A DNA stretch of 64,000 bases from Chryseobacterium sp. SSA4.19 (GCF_022601875.1 NZ_JAKVIP010000005.1:129178-193177), one strand, 5' to 3'. Numbered from the stretch's first letter, positions 52,543-60,555 are shown. The notes: generated from the letters alone by a model not told the origin. Numbers and translations are program-made.

Positions 52543-52821
52543 ATGATCAAAAATTTAAAAATCCTCTGGCTCTTTTATTTAAAACTGTTATTTCCTGCCC
52601 TATTAATTTCTTTTTTATTAGCTTTTCAAACAGGCTTTAGAATGGATAATTTCGGGTTTTGTTTTTCAATCATTTTACCTGCCTTCCATTTTTTAATATA
52701 TGAAGTAAGATTGAAAAATGAATATGTGTTTTTTGCAAATTTTGGCTTTTCGAGACATTTCCTGTGGGTCACGACGATTTCAACAGGATTAATTATTAAT
52801 TTGATCTCTAAATGTTTATGA
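52543..52821 (+). CDS. Small membrane protein coupled to ABC ATPase
   Basis: 92 residues with about three hydrophobic segments (LLFPALLISFLLAF, GFCFSIILPAFHFLIYE, LWVTTISTGLIINLI). No family recognised. The stop overlaps the preferred start of the ABC ATPase (ATGA), so it is probably its membrane partner. Very short for a full permease, which suggests a half-permease or regulatory subunit. Confidence 0.6.
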   Translation: MIKNLKILWLFYLKLLFPALLISFLLAFQTGFRMDNFGFCFSIILPAFHFLIYEVRLKNEYVFFANFGFSRHFLWVTTISTGLIINLISKCL

Positions 52822-53480
52822 GTAAACTTCATATTGATAGCATCACAAAATCCTACGGCTCAAAAAAAATTTTGCAGGACATTTATTTAAGTTGTGAAAC
52901 AGGAAAAATCATTGCTTTATTAGGAGGAATCGGATCAGGAAAGTCAACGTTGTTACAAATAATTTTCGGAACAATAAAAGGAGATTCTCAATTTATTAAA
53001 TTTAATGATCAGGTGCTTACCAAACAATCCGATAGGAGAAATAAGATTGCCTATCTTCCTCAAAGCCCGATGTTTCCGAAGAATATTAAAATTAGAAATC
53101 TGATTTCTTTATTCTGCAATAGTAAGAATACTCAAAAGCTGTATAATTTTGATCTTATTCAGCCTTTATTAAATGAAACAACAAAAAATCTTTCCGGCGG
53201 AGAAAGAAAAATGGTGGAAGTGTTGACAATAATCCATTCTGAAGCTGAATTTATTTTACTGGAACAGCCTTATAGCGGGCTTTCGCCCATATTAACGGAA
53301 AAAGTAATGAAGTCTATAAAAGAAATGTCTGAAGAAAAAGGGTTTATCATTGCAAATTTTATGACTGAATTTGCACTGGAGCTTTCAGACGAAATTTATC
53401 TTCTCCATAATGCATCTTTAAAGCAAATCAAAGATTTAAATGAATTACAACAGCATTATTATCTGCCGGAAAGCTTTTAA
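52818..53480 (+). CDS. ABC transporter ATPase with altered Walker B and H-loop
   Basis: 220 residues from ATG 52818 (an ATG two codons upstream is also open). Walker A is GGIGSGKST (36-44), Q-loop YLPQSPMFP (80-87) and signature LSGGE (125-129). Walker B reads FILLEQPYSGL (145-155): the usual LLDEP has become LLEQP, so the catalytic Glu is Gln150. The H-loop site (TDH in relatives) reads ANF (Phe181). Both changes normally prevent ATP hydrolysis. Partner is the 92-residue membrane protein. Confidence 0.82.
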   Translation: MSKLHIDSITKSYGSKKILQDIYLSCETGKIIALLGGIGSGKSTLLQIIFGTIKGDSQFIKFNDQVLTKQSDRRNKIAYLPQSPMFPKNIKIRNLISLFCNSKNTQKLYNFDLIQPLLNETTKNLSGGERKMVEVLTIIHSEAEFILLEQPYSGLSPILTEKVMKSIKEMSEEKGFIIANFMTEFALELSDEIYLLHNASLKQIKDLNELQQHYYLPESF

Positions 53481-53484
53481 TTTA

Positions 53485-53492
53485 TATATTTG
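53485..53492 (+). promoter_or_regulatory. TAnnTTTG promoter box before 53510
   Basis: TATATTTG 17 bases before the ATG at 53510. Confidence 0.55.
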
Positions 53493-53509
53493 AACGGTTA
53501 AAAAATTTC

Positions 53510-54310
53510 ATGATGATTTCCGTAAACAAAGCATTGTACCTTTCCGTTTTCAGTCTTTTTTCCATGGCTCTGGTAAAAGGTCAGAGTAAAGTTCCTTTTG
53601 GTGTGGTAAAAGCCGAAGAAGGATATGCGATGGTAAGGGTTCATAAAGATGATTACCGGAAAATCATTGATAAGATCAGGATGAAAACAGGCGATGTTTT
53701 TATTTATGAAAAACCTGCCCCCGGAGAAACGGAATGGATCTGGATTAAATATCCTGAAAAAGATGATACTGATAAACCTTTTGTAAGGTATGACAGCATA
53801 ACCAAAGAAGGCATGGTAAACAAAAATCGTGTTGTTTTTGTTGATAAATTACCGCAGTTTACTCCGTCAAAATCTAAAAATGGAAAATCACTGATCTTTA
53901 CCGATGATTCCAATCCGAAAATTCCGGGCAATCAAAGGACAAAGGTAATCATTGATGTATATCCTTCCAATGCGGGATTCCGTAAGCAGGTAAAAGATGC
54001 CGATGGAAATATCATCAAAATTGACAAGGTAAAAACCTGGGGAATCGGTAAAGAACTTCCGCAGGGAATGACAGAAATTAAATCGATCCGTGTACAGCAG
54101 CCCGGAAGAGGTTCCGTTTTCGTACGGGATGCTATTAAAAATATGTTCCAGCCGACTATGGATTTCAATAATGTCGGAGTAACCGCTATTGACAATGACC
54201 ATATTTTCCTCTATATGATCAATGGCTCAGGTGAAAACAGATATACCACCATCTGGACGATCAAACAGGGAAAAGCGGAAAGCCAGATCATCTATAAAAA
54301 TCCTGAATAA
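53510..54310 (+). CDS. Secreted protein of unknown function
   Basis: 266 residues with a signal peptide (SVNKALYLSVFSLFSMALVKGQ). The mature part is rich in beta strands and Asp/Lys (WIWIKYPEKDDTDKPFVRYDS, KTWGIGKELPQGMTEIKSIRV, YMINGSGENRYTTIWTIKQG). No Cys, no repeats, no known domain recognised. It is followed at 54384 by a cobalamin riboswitch, with no clear terminator between. Confidence 0.65.
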   Translation: MMISVNKALYLSVFSLFSMALVKGQSKVPFGVVKAEEGYAMVRVHKDDYRKIIDKIRMKTGDVFIYEKPAPGETEWIWIKYPEKDDTDKPFVRYDSITKEGMVNKNRVVFVDKLPQFTPSKSKNGKSLIFTDDSNPKIPGNQRTKVIIDVYPSNAGFRKQVKDADGNIIKIDKVKTWGIGKELPQGMTEIKSIRVQQPGRGSVFVRDAIKNMFQPTMDFNNVGVTAIDNDHIFLYMINGSGENRYTTIWTIKQGKAESQIIYKNPE

Positions 54311-54383
54311 TTCACCCATAATCATTATTTTTGCCAACGAAAAGCAATGGCTTTGGGTATAGTGCCCTTCCCTATTGCTTTTT

Positions 54384-54543
54384 AGAAACCGGTTCTGCCT
54401 AACCGCAGATGAAAAGGGAATCGTGTGAAAATCACGAACTGTCGCGCAACTGTAAGTAACCGAAGTCTTTATTAAAAATCCACTGTGCTCGCCATGGGAA
54501 GGGAATAAAGATGTTACAAGTCAGGAGACCTGCCCGTTTCTTA
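54384..54543 (+). promoter_or_regulatory. Cobalamin riboswitch (orphan)
   Basis: The B12-box consensus is present near the 3' end: AAGTCAGGAGACCTGCC (54518-54534). Upstream, GGGAATCGTGTGAAAATCACGAACTGTC is in two pieces (54416-54443) matching the core that precedes CGCAACTGTAA (54445-54455). Arms AGAAACCGG (54384-54392) and CCCGTTTCT (54533-54541) can close P1. It binds adenosyl- or methyl-type cobalamin and usually represses B12 uptake or synthesis genes. Here the next gene (54669) is an acyl-CoA thioesterase with no B12 link. Confidence 0.88.
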
Positions 54544-54591
54544 TCTACAAAAACTTTCGCGATCTGAAGTTTATTGATCTTATGGTTTTTT

Positions 54592-54632
54592 CAGGAATTT
54601 TCCCTATTCCCGGAATACTCCTGTTTTGCTTC
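54592..54632 (+). other. Hairpin behind the riboswitch, possible expression platform
   Basis: CAGGAATTTTCC and GGAATACTCCTG can pair imperfectly, followed by TTTTGCTT. A weak intrinsic terminator or expression platform. A 25-codon frame at 54582-54659 also crosses it, without a recognisable product. Confidence 0.4.
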
Positions 54633-54668
54633 AATAGGTCTTTATGTCGCTTTAATTAATAATGAAAT

Positions 54669-55052
54669 ATGACTACAGAAGAAAGAATTGAAGCCTCGGA
54701 AACCAGGATCTTTAAAGCCGTTTTCCCCAATACCACCAACCACTATGATACGCTTTTCGGAGGCACAGCCATGCAGCTGATGGATGAAGTCGCTTTTATC
54801 ACCGCAACGCGGTTTGCCAGAAAACGGGTAGTAACGGTAAGCAGCGATAAAATCGATTTTAAAAAGCCTATTCCGGCAGGAACCATCGTTGAATTGATCG
54901 GGAAGGTTTCGCATGTCGGCAAAACCAGTATGAAAGTCAGTGTAGAAATTTATACTGAACAAATGTATTCTTACGAAAGGGAAAGGGCTATCGTGGGTGA
55001 CTTTACTTTTGTAGCAATCGACGAATTTAAAAAACCTATCCAGGTACTATAA
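54669..55052 (+). CDS. Acyl-CoA thioesterase (hotdog, YciA/BACH-like)
   Basis: 127 residues of a single hotdog domain: FKAVFPNTTNHYDTLFGGTAMQLMDEVAFITATRFARKRVVTVSSDKIDF is the classic core (catalytic Asp/Asn region NHYDTLFGG), then GTIVELIGKVSHVGKTSMKVSVEIYTE. It hydrolyses acyl-CoA in the cytosol. The gene lies 125 bases downstream of the riboswitch. The stop is directly followed by a perfect GC-rich palindrome. Confidence 0.88.
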   Translation: MTTEERIEASETRIFKAVFPNTTNHYDTLFGGTAMQLMDEVAFITATRFARKRVVTVSSDKIDFKKPIPAGTIVELIGKVSHVGKTSMKVSVEIYTEQMYSYERERAIVGDFTFVAIDEFKKPIQVL

Positions 55053-55086
55053 TTACTTTGCGGCGCGTCAGGCGCCGCAAAGTAAT
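55052..55086. repeat. Perfect GC-rich palindrome 1 (15-bp stem)
   Basis: Arms 55052-55066 and 55072-55086, loop GTCAG, centre GCGGCGC. It starts on the last base of the thioesterase stop and is followed by ATTTTT, so it could serve as a terminator. Much richer in GC than the surroundings. Confidence 0.85.
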
Positions 55087-55097
55087 ATTTTTAGTAA

Positions 55098-55134
55098 TTT
55101 TAGTTTCGGCGGGCAAAGCCCGCCGAAACTAAAA
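55098..55134. repeat. Perfect GC-rich palindrome 2 (17-bp stem)
   Basis: Arms 55098-55114 and 55118-55134 with AAA loop; core TTTCGGCGGGC / GCCCGCCGAAA. Only 11 bases after palindrome 1. Perfect pairing and unusual GC suggest a REP-like element or terminator pair between two convergent genes. Confidence 0.85.
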
Positions 55135-55228
55135 ACTTTAATCTATAACACTAAATATTATTAATTAACAGACCATTATATGTACTTCATCAGGAATAAA
55201 TCACATCTTTAATATGTTGTACGATCGG

Positions 55229-55819
55229 TTATTTCAACACTTTTTCAGTTTCCAGATTTTTAATCAACAGCAGCTGGAAAGCCTCATCCAATTCATCAGA
55301 GGCTCTGCTGATCGCATGTTCCAACATATTCCGGATCTGCCTTTCCGTAACTCCAGCTTCAGTCCAGCTTTTCCCCGAAGTATGAGAATTCAGGATAAAG
55401 GGCATAATGCGGTCAATGGCACAGGCAAAAATAGCATCGGGCGTCTGCTCTTCTTCAAATTCCAGCCAAAGGTTAAAGAACTCCGAGCGCAACGGCTCAT
55501 CTAAAATCCCAAAGATCTGCCGGGCTGCTATTTTCTCCCTCTCAAATTTTCCGATCATTGCTGCTTCGTCAAATAAAAAAGTGTCTCCTGCTTCTATCTC
55601 TACCAAATCATGGATGGAAAGCATTCTGATCACCCGCAATAAATCAATACCAGCTCTGTTCTTGGCATACGGAAAAAGAATTTGTGCTAAAATAATGATC
55701 TGCCAGGAATGTTCCGCTGTATTTTCTCTTCTGGAATCGTCCGCATTATAATTTCTTCTCTGAACATTTTTTAAGGCATCCACTGCCAGGATAAAATCAA
55801 TCTCCTTTTGTATTTTCAT
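55229..55819 (-). CDS. HD-domain phosphohydrolase (YfbR/HDDC2-like)
   Basis: 196 residues. ENTAEHSWQIIILAQILFPYA (metal His), RMLSIHDLVEIEAGDTFLFD (HD pair) and CAIDRIMPFILN (final Asp) follow the HD metal-ion order. Enzymes of this group remove phosphate from nucleoside 5'-monophosphates. Cytosolic. Monocistronic. Confidence 0.88.
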   Translation of the reverse strand: MKIQKEIDFILAVDALKNVQRRNYNADDSRRENTAEHSWQIIILAQILFPYAKNRAGIDLLRVIRMLSIHDLVEIEAGDTFLFDEAAMIGKFEREKIAARQIFGILDEPLRSEFFNLWLEFEEEQTPDAIFACAIDRIMPFILNSHTSGKSWTEAGVTERQIRNMLEHAISRASDELDEAFQLLLIKNLETEKVLK

Positions 55820-55987
55820 TATCTGTTATGTTGTTTGTTATCAAATCGGTTTAAATCTATCCTGTCATTTATTATTCATTCAAAATTAATATTTTGATAA
55901 AATCCCGTACAAAAATAATGGTTTTAGATAATACCATGCTGATCAGTATTTGAGAGATTATCAGTAATTTTAGAGGAAATATATGAT

Positions 55988-57322
55988 ATGAAGCCGAAAT
56001 TCAATTATCCGACAGAAATCAAAGGAAAAAGAAAACTATATTCTCTGGTGAACGGCGTAAGTAACCCTTTAGAAACGATCAGTGGAAATCATCGGATTGC
56101 AGGAGACAGCTATCATATTAAAGCTAATTTTACTGATAAAAATTTTATTTTCTCTCAGGATAAGGAATTTGTGGAATATATTTTAAAGCAGAATCATAAA
56201 AATTACTATAAATCTGAAATACAATCTGTCACATTGGGAAAATACCTGGGAAACGGATTGCTTACCAATAACGGCAAAGACTGGCTGAAACAAAGACGGC
56301 TCATCCAGCCCGGTTTCAGCAAAGCAAAAATAGCCAATCTGGTGACGATCATAGAAGAAGAGACTGATCGAGCACTTCAATCATTCGGCGAGGAAACTGA
56401 AATAGATTTATATGATTTTTTCCATTCACTGGCCTTTACCATTGTTGCCAAAACCCTGTTCAGTTCGGATATTGATGAAAATACCGTAAAGGAACTAAGT
56501 AAAAACATCACGGAAATTCAGGAAGTTTTTGCCAAAGAAGTCCGCCTGCCTTTCTATACACAGGTTTTAAAGATACTCGGCATTATCGACCGTAACATCG
56601 AGAAAAGTAAAAGATCAAAAGCTATTCTTCAGAGTATTTTAGACAGACGGCGAAATTCAGGAGAAGAAAAAAATGACCTGCTGGACATGCTGATCCACAC
56701 AAGGTATGAAGATACACAGCTCCCGATGTCTGATGAACAGCTTGTGGATGAAATGCTGATTCTTTTTATTGCCGGGCATGAAACAACAGCCAATGCCTTA
56801 AGTTTTACCTTTTTTGAGATCAGCCAGAGTCCTCAAACGGAAGAAAAACTCAGAAAAGAAATAATCAACGAAGAAAATATGATGTTCACTCCGGAAAGCC
56901 TGATGAAAAAATCATACACTTCAAATATTATTAAAGAATCCATGCGCCTGCATTCTCCTGCGTGGGCCATTGACAGGCAGGCATTGGAAGATGACGGACT
57001 TAAAGAATATTCCTGGCCGAAAGGTACTTTTATCATCCTATACATTACCGGGCTTCACAGAAACCCGAAATATTGGGAACAACCGGATTCTTTTATCCCT
57101 GAACGTTTTGATGATGAAAATGCCAAGAACTTTGCTTATTATCCTTTCGGGGCCGGACCCAGGCTTTGCATCGGTGAACATTTTGCTATGATGGAAATGG
57201 CTCTTGTGATCCGTAAGTTTTACAGCAGCTTCAGCTTTATAGCCTACCAAAACGAACTTGAAAAAAAAGCTTTGGTGACCTTAAGACCCACAAGCGTGAA
57301 GGGTAAAATCATCAGAAGATAA
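55988..57322 (+). CDS. Cytochrome P450
   Basis: 444 residues. The I-helix AGHETTAN (262-269), K-helix ESMRLHSPAW (ExxR as ESMR), PERFDDENA and the heme loop FGAGPRLCIGEHFA with thiolate Cys394 are all present. No N-terminal membrane anchor, so soluble like bacterial class I enzymes. Substrate unknown; no ferredoxin or reductase gene is adjacent, so redox partners must come from elsewhere. Stands alone. Confidence 0.93.
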   Translation: MKPKFNYPTEIKGKRKLYSLVNGVSNPLETISGNHRIAGDSYHIKANFTDKNFIFSQDKEFVEYILKQNHKNYYKSEIQSVTLGKYLGNGLLTNNGKDWLKQRRLIQPGFSKAKIANLVTIIEEETDRALQSFGEETEIDLYDFFHSLAFTIVAKTLFSSDIDENTVKELSKNITEIQEVFAKEVRLPFYTQVLKILGIIDRNIEKSKRSKAILQSILDRRRNSGEEKNDLLDMLIHTRYEDTQLPMSDEQLVDEMLILFIAGHETTANALSFTFFEISQSPQTEEKLRKEIINEENMMFTPESLMKKSYTSNIIKESMRLHSPAWAIDRQALEDDGLKEYSWPKGTFIILYITGLHRNPKYWEQPDSFIPERFDDENAKNFAYYPFGAGPRLCIGEHFAMMEMALVIRKFYSSFSFIAYQNELEKKALVTLRPTSVKGKIIRR

Positions 57323-57450
57323 TTTTATTTTCATATTATTTTATTCTTAAAATTTCATCTATAAAATTAATACAATTGATTTTCAGCCATTTAAATCATT
57401 TTATTTAAAAATTTCACTACTTTGTATTGCATAATACCATTTTAATTATA

Positions 57451-57458
57451 TATCTTTG
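57451..57458 (+). promoter_or_regulatory. TAnnTTTG promoter box of padR-pspC
   Basis: TATCTTTG with TTG at 57427-57429 (21-base spacing). An 80-base leader with a near-palindromic GGCTCACTAGCTAGGAGC stretch (57477-57494) precedes the ATG at 57538. Confidence 0.6.
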
Positions 57459-57537
57459 TAATGTAAAATCGGAAAAGGCTCACTAGCTAGGAGCTGAGAT
57501 CCGGAAAAGAATAACTAATTGACAAAACTTATTAAAG

Positions 57538-57867
57538 ATGAATACTGAAAATACCAAAGCGCAAATGCGAAAAGGAATTCTGGAATTCTGTATTTTAAGT
57601 CTCATCAATCATCGTGAAATGTATGTTTCCGATTTAATCGATGAACTGAAAAAAGGAAAGCTGGATGTAGTAGAAGGAACCCTCTACCCTCTTTTAACAA
57701 GATTAAAAAATGGTGAATTCCTTTCATACAGATGGGAAGAATCTACCGGAGGGCCTCCCAGAAAATACTACCAGATAACAGAAAAAGGTAAACTGTTTTT
57801 GGATGAACTTCAAAATACCTGGAGCGAACTAACGGCCTCAGTTAATCAAATCACTCAAAAAAATTAA
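57538..57867 (+). CDS. PadR-family transcriptional regulator
   Basis: 109 residues of a winged helix: QMRKGILEFCILSLINHREMYVSDLIDEL (N-terminal helices), EGTLYPLLTRLKNGEFLSYRW (recognition helix) and GGPPRKYYQITEKGKLFLDEL (wing). PadR proteins are repressors, often autoregulated. The gene ends 13 bases before the PspC gene, a pairing seen in Bacteroidota, and likely senses membrane or envelope stress with it. Confidence 0.92.
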   Translation: MNTENTKAQMRKGILEFCILSLINHREMYVSDLIDELKKGKLDVVEGTLYPLLTRLKNGEFLSYRWEESTGGPPRKYYQITEKGKLFLDELQNTWSELTASVNQITQKN

Positions 57868-57880
57868 AAAAAACAAAGCT

Positions 57881-59602
57881 ATGAACAAGACACTCTCAAT
57901 AGGACTCGCAGGTTTTTCTTTTACGATAGAAGAACATGCCTATATAAAACTCAGCGACTATCTTAATGCTCTGAGAAGCTCACTGGATGCTTCTGAAGCT
58001 GACGAGGTGATGCATGATATAGAAATCAGAATGGTGGAAATTTTCAGAGATTCCATGGCAAAACGTGAAATTATCAATGATACGGATGTAGAAAAGGTGA
58101 TCGCCCAGATCGGAAGCCCTGAAAAAATCGAAGAACAGGAAGAAGCATATTATTCTGAAAAAAACACTAAAAAAACATTTGCTTCAGGCACAGAATATAC
58201 CGATAAAAAACAACTGTTCCGTGATCCTGAAAGACAAAAAATCGCAGGAGTCTGCGCAGGTTTAGCTGCCTATTTCGGCATGGACGTTACCGGCATGAGA
58301 CTTATCTGGGTAGGTGCATTTCTGTTTCTTTGGGTAGCACCGGGATCCTCATTTTTAGTGATATTATTATACTTTATCTTGTGGGCAGTGCTGCCAAAAG
58401 CTGAAACGGCTTCAGATTTCCTGAAGATGAAAGGAAAACCTTTAAATTTTGATAACCTAAAGGAAGAGTCAAGTAAGATTGTACAGTTTGCCAATGAAAC
58501 CACAACGAGAGCAGGGGAAATTTATATCGAAAATAAACCCTATATCAATAATGCGGGCAGCGGGGTTTGGAATGTTCTGAAATATATCATAGGTGCCTTT
58601 TTTGCGATCATGGCAGTCAGCAGCATTATCGGAGTATTTGTAGTATTCGGGCTGTTCGGAATCAACTCTGATTTTCCGGGAGCCAATGAAATGAAGTTTT
58701 ATTTTGATGATGACGGACTATACAATGTTTTAGCAGCAATCATCATCATCGGATCTTTAATTCCTGCTTTGATTTTCAGCGTATTGAGTATTAAGATATT
58801 TTCACCTAAAACCAAACTGAGAAATATCGGATGGGTTCTCGGAGCTTTGTTCCTTACTATCATTGGACTGGGAACATACTTCGGATTGAGTATGGCAAAA
58901 AGAGAGATGCTCTTTAAAGGACATAAAGAAGATACGGAAGAGATTTCCATCAATACCAATTCAGACACGCTGTATGTAGATTCAAAACAAATTGCTATTC
59001 CGCAGAACTTTACAGGGTATGATGACGATCTTTATTCTGACAGAGCATCGGTTTACAAAAAAGACTGGATCCATGTAGACGTTACAAGAAAAGCCAATAT
59101 CAAAACACCATATCTGATCATTAAAAAAGAAGCCAAGGGATATAATCTTCCACTGAATGTCAATGTTCCGGTAGAAATTGTTAACAACAGAATTATGCTT
59201 CCTAATTTTATCAAGTATTCTTACGAACACCGATTCAGAGATTACAATATTGATTATGAACTGGTTGTTCCTCAAAATACCATCGTAATCCCGGTAAAAA
59301 ATGATGCGATCAGTTTTGACGGAGATTTAAATGCAGACGGCATCAATGATAACGACCAGGAAAAAGATGATGATGGAAATATAAAAATAGAGAAGAATAA
59401 AATTACCGTAAATGGTTCTACTATTGAATACAATTCAAACGATAAGAGTGACAGCATTATCATCAATGGTAAAAAAGTCCCGAGCAATCAGGCTGATCAG
59501 GTGATCGATTCGATGAAAAACAGCATCAAAAAGATGAAAGGAGCCAATATAGACTTCAATGTTGATGAAGATAAGAACGAAATTACCATCAAGACTAAAT
59601 AA
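57881..59602 (+). CDS. PspC-domain membrane protein with C-terminal DUF2807-like part
   Basis: 573 residues. An N-terminal ~95-residue helical part (DEVMHDIEIRMVEIFRDSM, VIAQIGSPEKIEEQEE) resembles DUF1700-like sensors. Residues about 110-170 hold the PspC domain (LFRDPERQKIAGVCAGLAAYFGMD...IWVGAFLFLWVAPGSSFLVILLYFILWAVLPK). Further membrane segments at about 228-252, 280-300 and 312-340 follow, then a ~220-residue Asn/Asp-rich extracytoplasmic domain. It probably pairs with PadR in envelope stress. Confidence 0.88.
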   Translation: MNKTLSIGLAGFSFTIEEHAYIKLSDYLNALRSSLDASEADEVMHDIEIRMVEIFRDSMAKREIINDTDVEKVIAQIGSPEKIEEQEEAYYSEKNTKKTFASGTEYTDKKQLFRDPERQKIAGVCAGLAAYFGMDVTGMRLIWVGAFLFLWVAPGSSFLVILLYFILWAVLPKAETASDFLKMKGKPLNFDNLKEESSKIVQFANETTTRAGEIYIENKPYINNAGSGVWNVLKYIIGAFFAIMAVSSIIGVFVVFGLFGINSDFPGANEMKFYFDDDGLYNVLAAIIIIGSLIPALIFSVLSIKIFSPKTKLRNIGWVLGALFLTIIGLGTYFGLSMAKREMLFKGHKEDTEEISINTNSDTLYVDSKQIAIPQNFTGYDDDLYSDRASVYKKDWIHVDVTRKANIKTPYLIIKKEAKGYNLPLNVNVPVEIVNNRIMLPNFIKYSYEHRFRDYNIDYELVVPQNTIVIPVKNDAISFDGDLNADGINDNDQEKDDDGNIKIEKNKITVNGSTIEYNSNDKSDSIIINGKKVPSNQADQVIDSMKNSIKKMKGANIDFNVDEDKNEITIKTK

Positions 59603-59609
59603 CTCACTG

Positions 59610-59673
59610 GAGAGAGTGGCAGAAGGTGTGAACGGATAACCCAACCGTTTGAAATTCACACCCTTCTTCTCTC
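59610..59673 (+). other. Large two-stage hairpin after pspC
   Basis: AGAAGGTGTGAA pairs with TTCACACCCTTCT (one bulge), with CGG/CCG pairs inside and GAGAG/CTCTC outside. There is no clear T-run, so it may be an mRNA 3' structure rather than a simple terminator. Confidence 0.5.
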
Positions 59674-59725
59674 AAAATAAATTAAAAAAATTAGGCATTT
59701 GATTCTTTATATGAATAAAAAGAAT

Positions 59726-59733
59726 TATATTTG
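59726..59733 (+). promoter_or_regulatory. TAnnTTTG promoter box of the 20-residue peptide gene
   Basis: TATATTTG with TTTG at 59698-59701 (24-base spacing, slightly long). The ATG at 59778 follows 44 bases downstream. Confidence 0.6.
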
Positions 59734-59777
59734 TCTGAAAAAATAACCTAAAACACTCAATAAAAAATTAAATTATC

Positions 59778-59840
59778 ATGGTACAGTTAGCATTAGAAAT
59801 TGTAATGAAAATCGTAGATTTAATCAGCGGTTTATTTTAA
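59778..59840 (+). CDS. 20-residue amphipathic peptide (predicted)
   Basis: Encodes MVQLALEIVMKIVDLISGLF. Charged residues Glu7, Lys11 and Asp14 fall on one helical face, with the rest hydrophobic, like phenol-soluble-modulin-type or type I toxin peptides. It has its own promoter (59726) and a perfect terminator (59869-59891), which makes a dedicated transcript likely. No homology claim is possible at this length; it could also be a leader or a small regulatory RNA. Confidence 0.55.
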   Translation: MVQLALEIVMKIVDLISGLF

Positions 59841-59857
59841 GAGCAATAATATTTCAA

Positions 59858-59865
59858 TATATTTG
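59858..59865 (+). promoter_or_regulatory. TAnnTTTG box inside the peptide gene 3' end
   Basis: TATATTTG just before the peptide terminator. If used for the acyltransferase (ATG 59915), the mRNA would begin at the hairpin 59869-59891 and carry a 5' stem-loop. Confidence 0.45.
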
Positions 59866-59868
59866 TAA

Positions 59869-59896
59869 AGTATAACCACTTTGGTTATACTTTTTG
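59869..59896 (+). terminator. Intrinsic terminator of the 20-residue peptide gene
   Basis: Perfect 10-bp stem AGTATAACCA / TGGTTATACT with a CTT loop, then TTTTG. Confidence 0.85.
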
Positions 59897-59914
59897 TTTT
59901 TTAAATCAAACGAT

Positions 59915-60511
59915 ATGAAAAAGCTGCTGGGTAAGCTGATGCTAAAATTATTAGGGTGGAAAGTGGTATTACAGGGTGATGCCGACAGCCTGAACAGATG
60001 TATTCTGGTAGTAGCGCCCCATACCCATAATATGGAATATATATTGGGCAACCTTGCTTACTGGTCTTTAAACAAACCGTTAAAAATTATTATTAAAGAT
60101 GCACATACCAAAGCCTGGTACGGAAGTGCCGTGAGAGGCCTGGGCGGTATCGGTATTGACAGAAGCCAGAAAAATGACCTGATTAATTTTGTAGCTAAGC
60201 AGTTTGCGAAAGATGACTTCAGCCTGGTGATCACTCCCGAAGGAACCCGAAGCTGGGTCCCGAAATGGAGAAAAGGCTTTTACCACATGGCATTGGCAGC
60301 AAAAGTTCCCATCGTTCTTGCAGCCGGTGATTTTAAACGGAAAACAGTGTATCTGGGCTACACCATTCCTTATGAAAGAATTACTTCCGTTCCTTTTACG
60401 GAAATTATGAAGGAAATCCAGGAATATTATGTGAAAAATGATATTGTTCCGAAGATACCGGAAAACTGGAACCCTAACATCATGGGAGCTGAACCGGAAA
60501 ACGGTAATTAG
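59915..60511 (+). CDS. Lysophospholipid/1-acyl-glycerol-3-phosphate acyltransferase-like
   Basis: 198 residues from ATG 59915 (the frame opens 7 codons earlier with TTG). VVAPHTHNMEYILGNLAYW has the acyltransferase block I as His36-x4-Glu41 instead of the usual HX4D, and ITPEGTRSWVPKWRKGFYHMALAAKVPIV gives block III (EGTR, 109-112). PlsC-superfamily enzymes acylate lysophosphatidate or other lipids at the membrane. The Asp-to-Glu change is conservative; activity is likely but the substrate is open. Confidence 0.82.
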   Translation: MKKLLGKLMLKLLGWKVVLQGDADSLNRCILVVAPHTHNMEYILGNLAYWSLNKPLKIIIKDAHTKAWYGSAVRGLGGIGIDRSQKNDLINFVAKQFAKDDFSLVITPEGTRSWVPKWRKGFYHMALAAKVPIVLAAGDFKRKTVYLGYTIPYERITSVPFTEIMKEIQEYYVKNDIVPKIPENWNPNIMGAEPENGN

Positions 60512-60555
60512 AAATTCAATGATTAAGTTATCACAATTAGCAGTACAAAATAAAA

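Noticed and set aside
54582..54659. 25-codon frame after the riboswitch as a leader peptide
   Set aside because: Hydrophobic but lacks a ribosome site and overlaps the putative hairpin; insufficient support.
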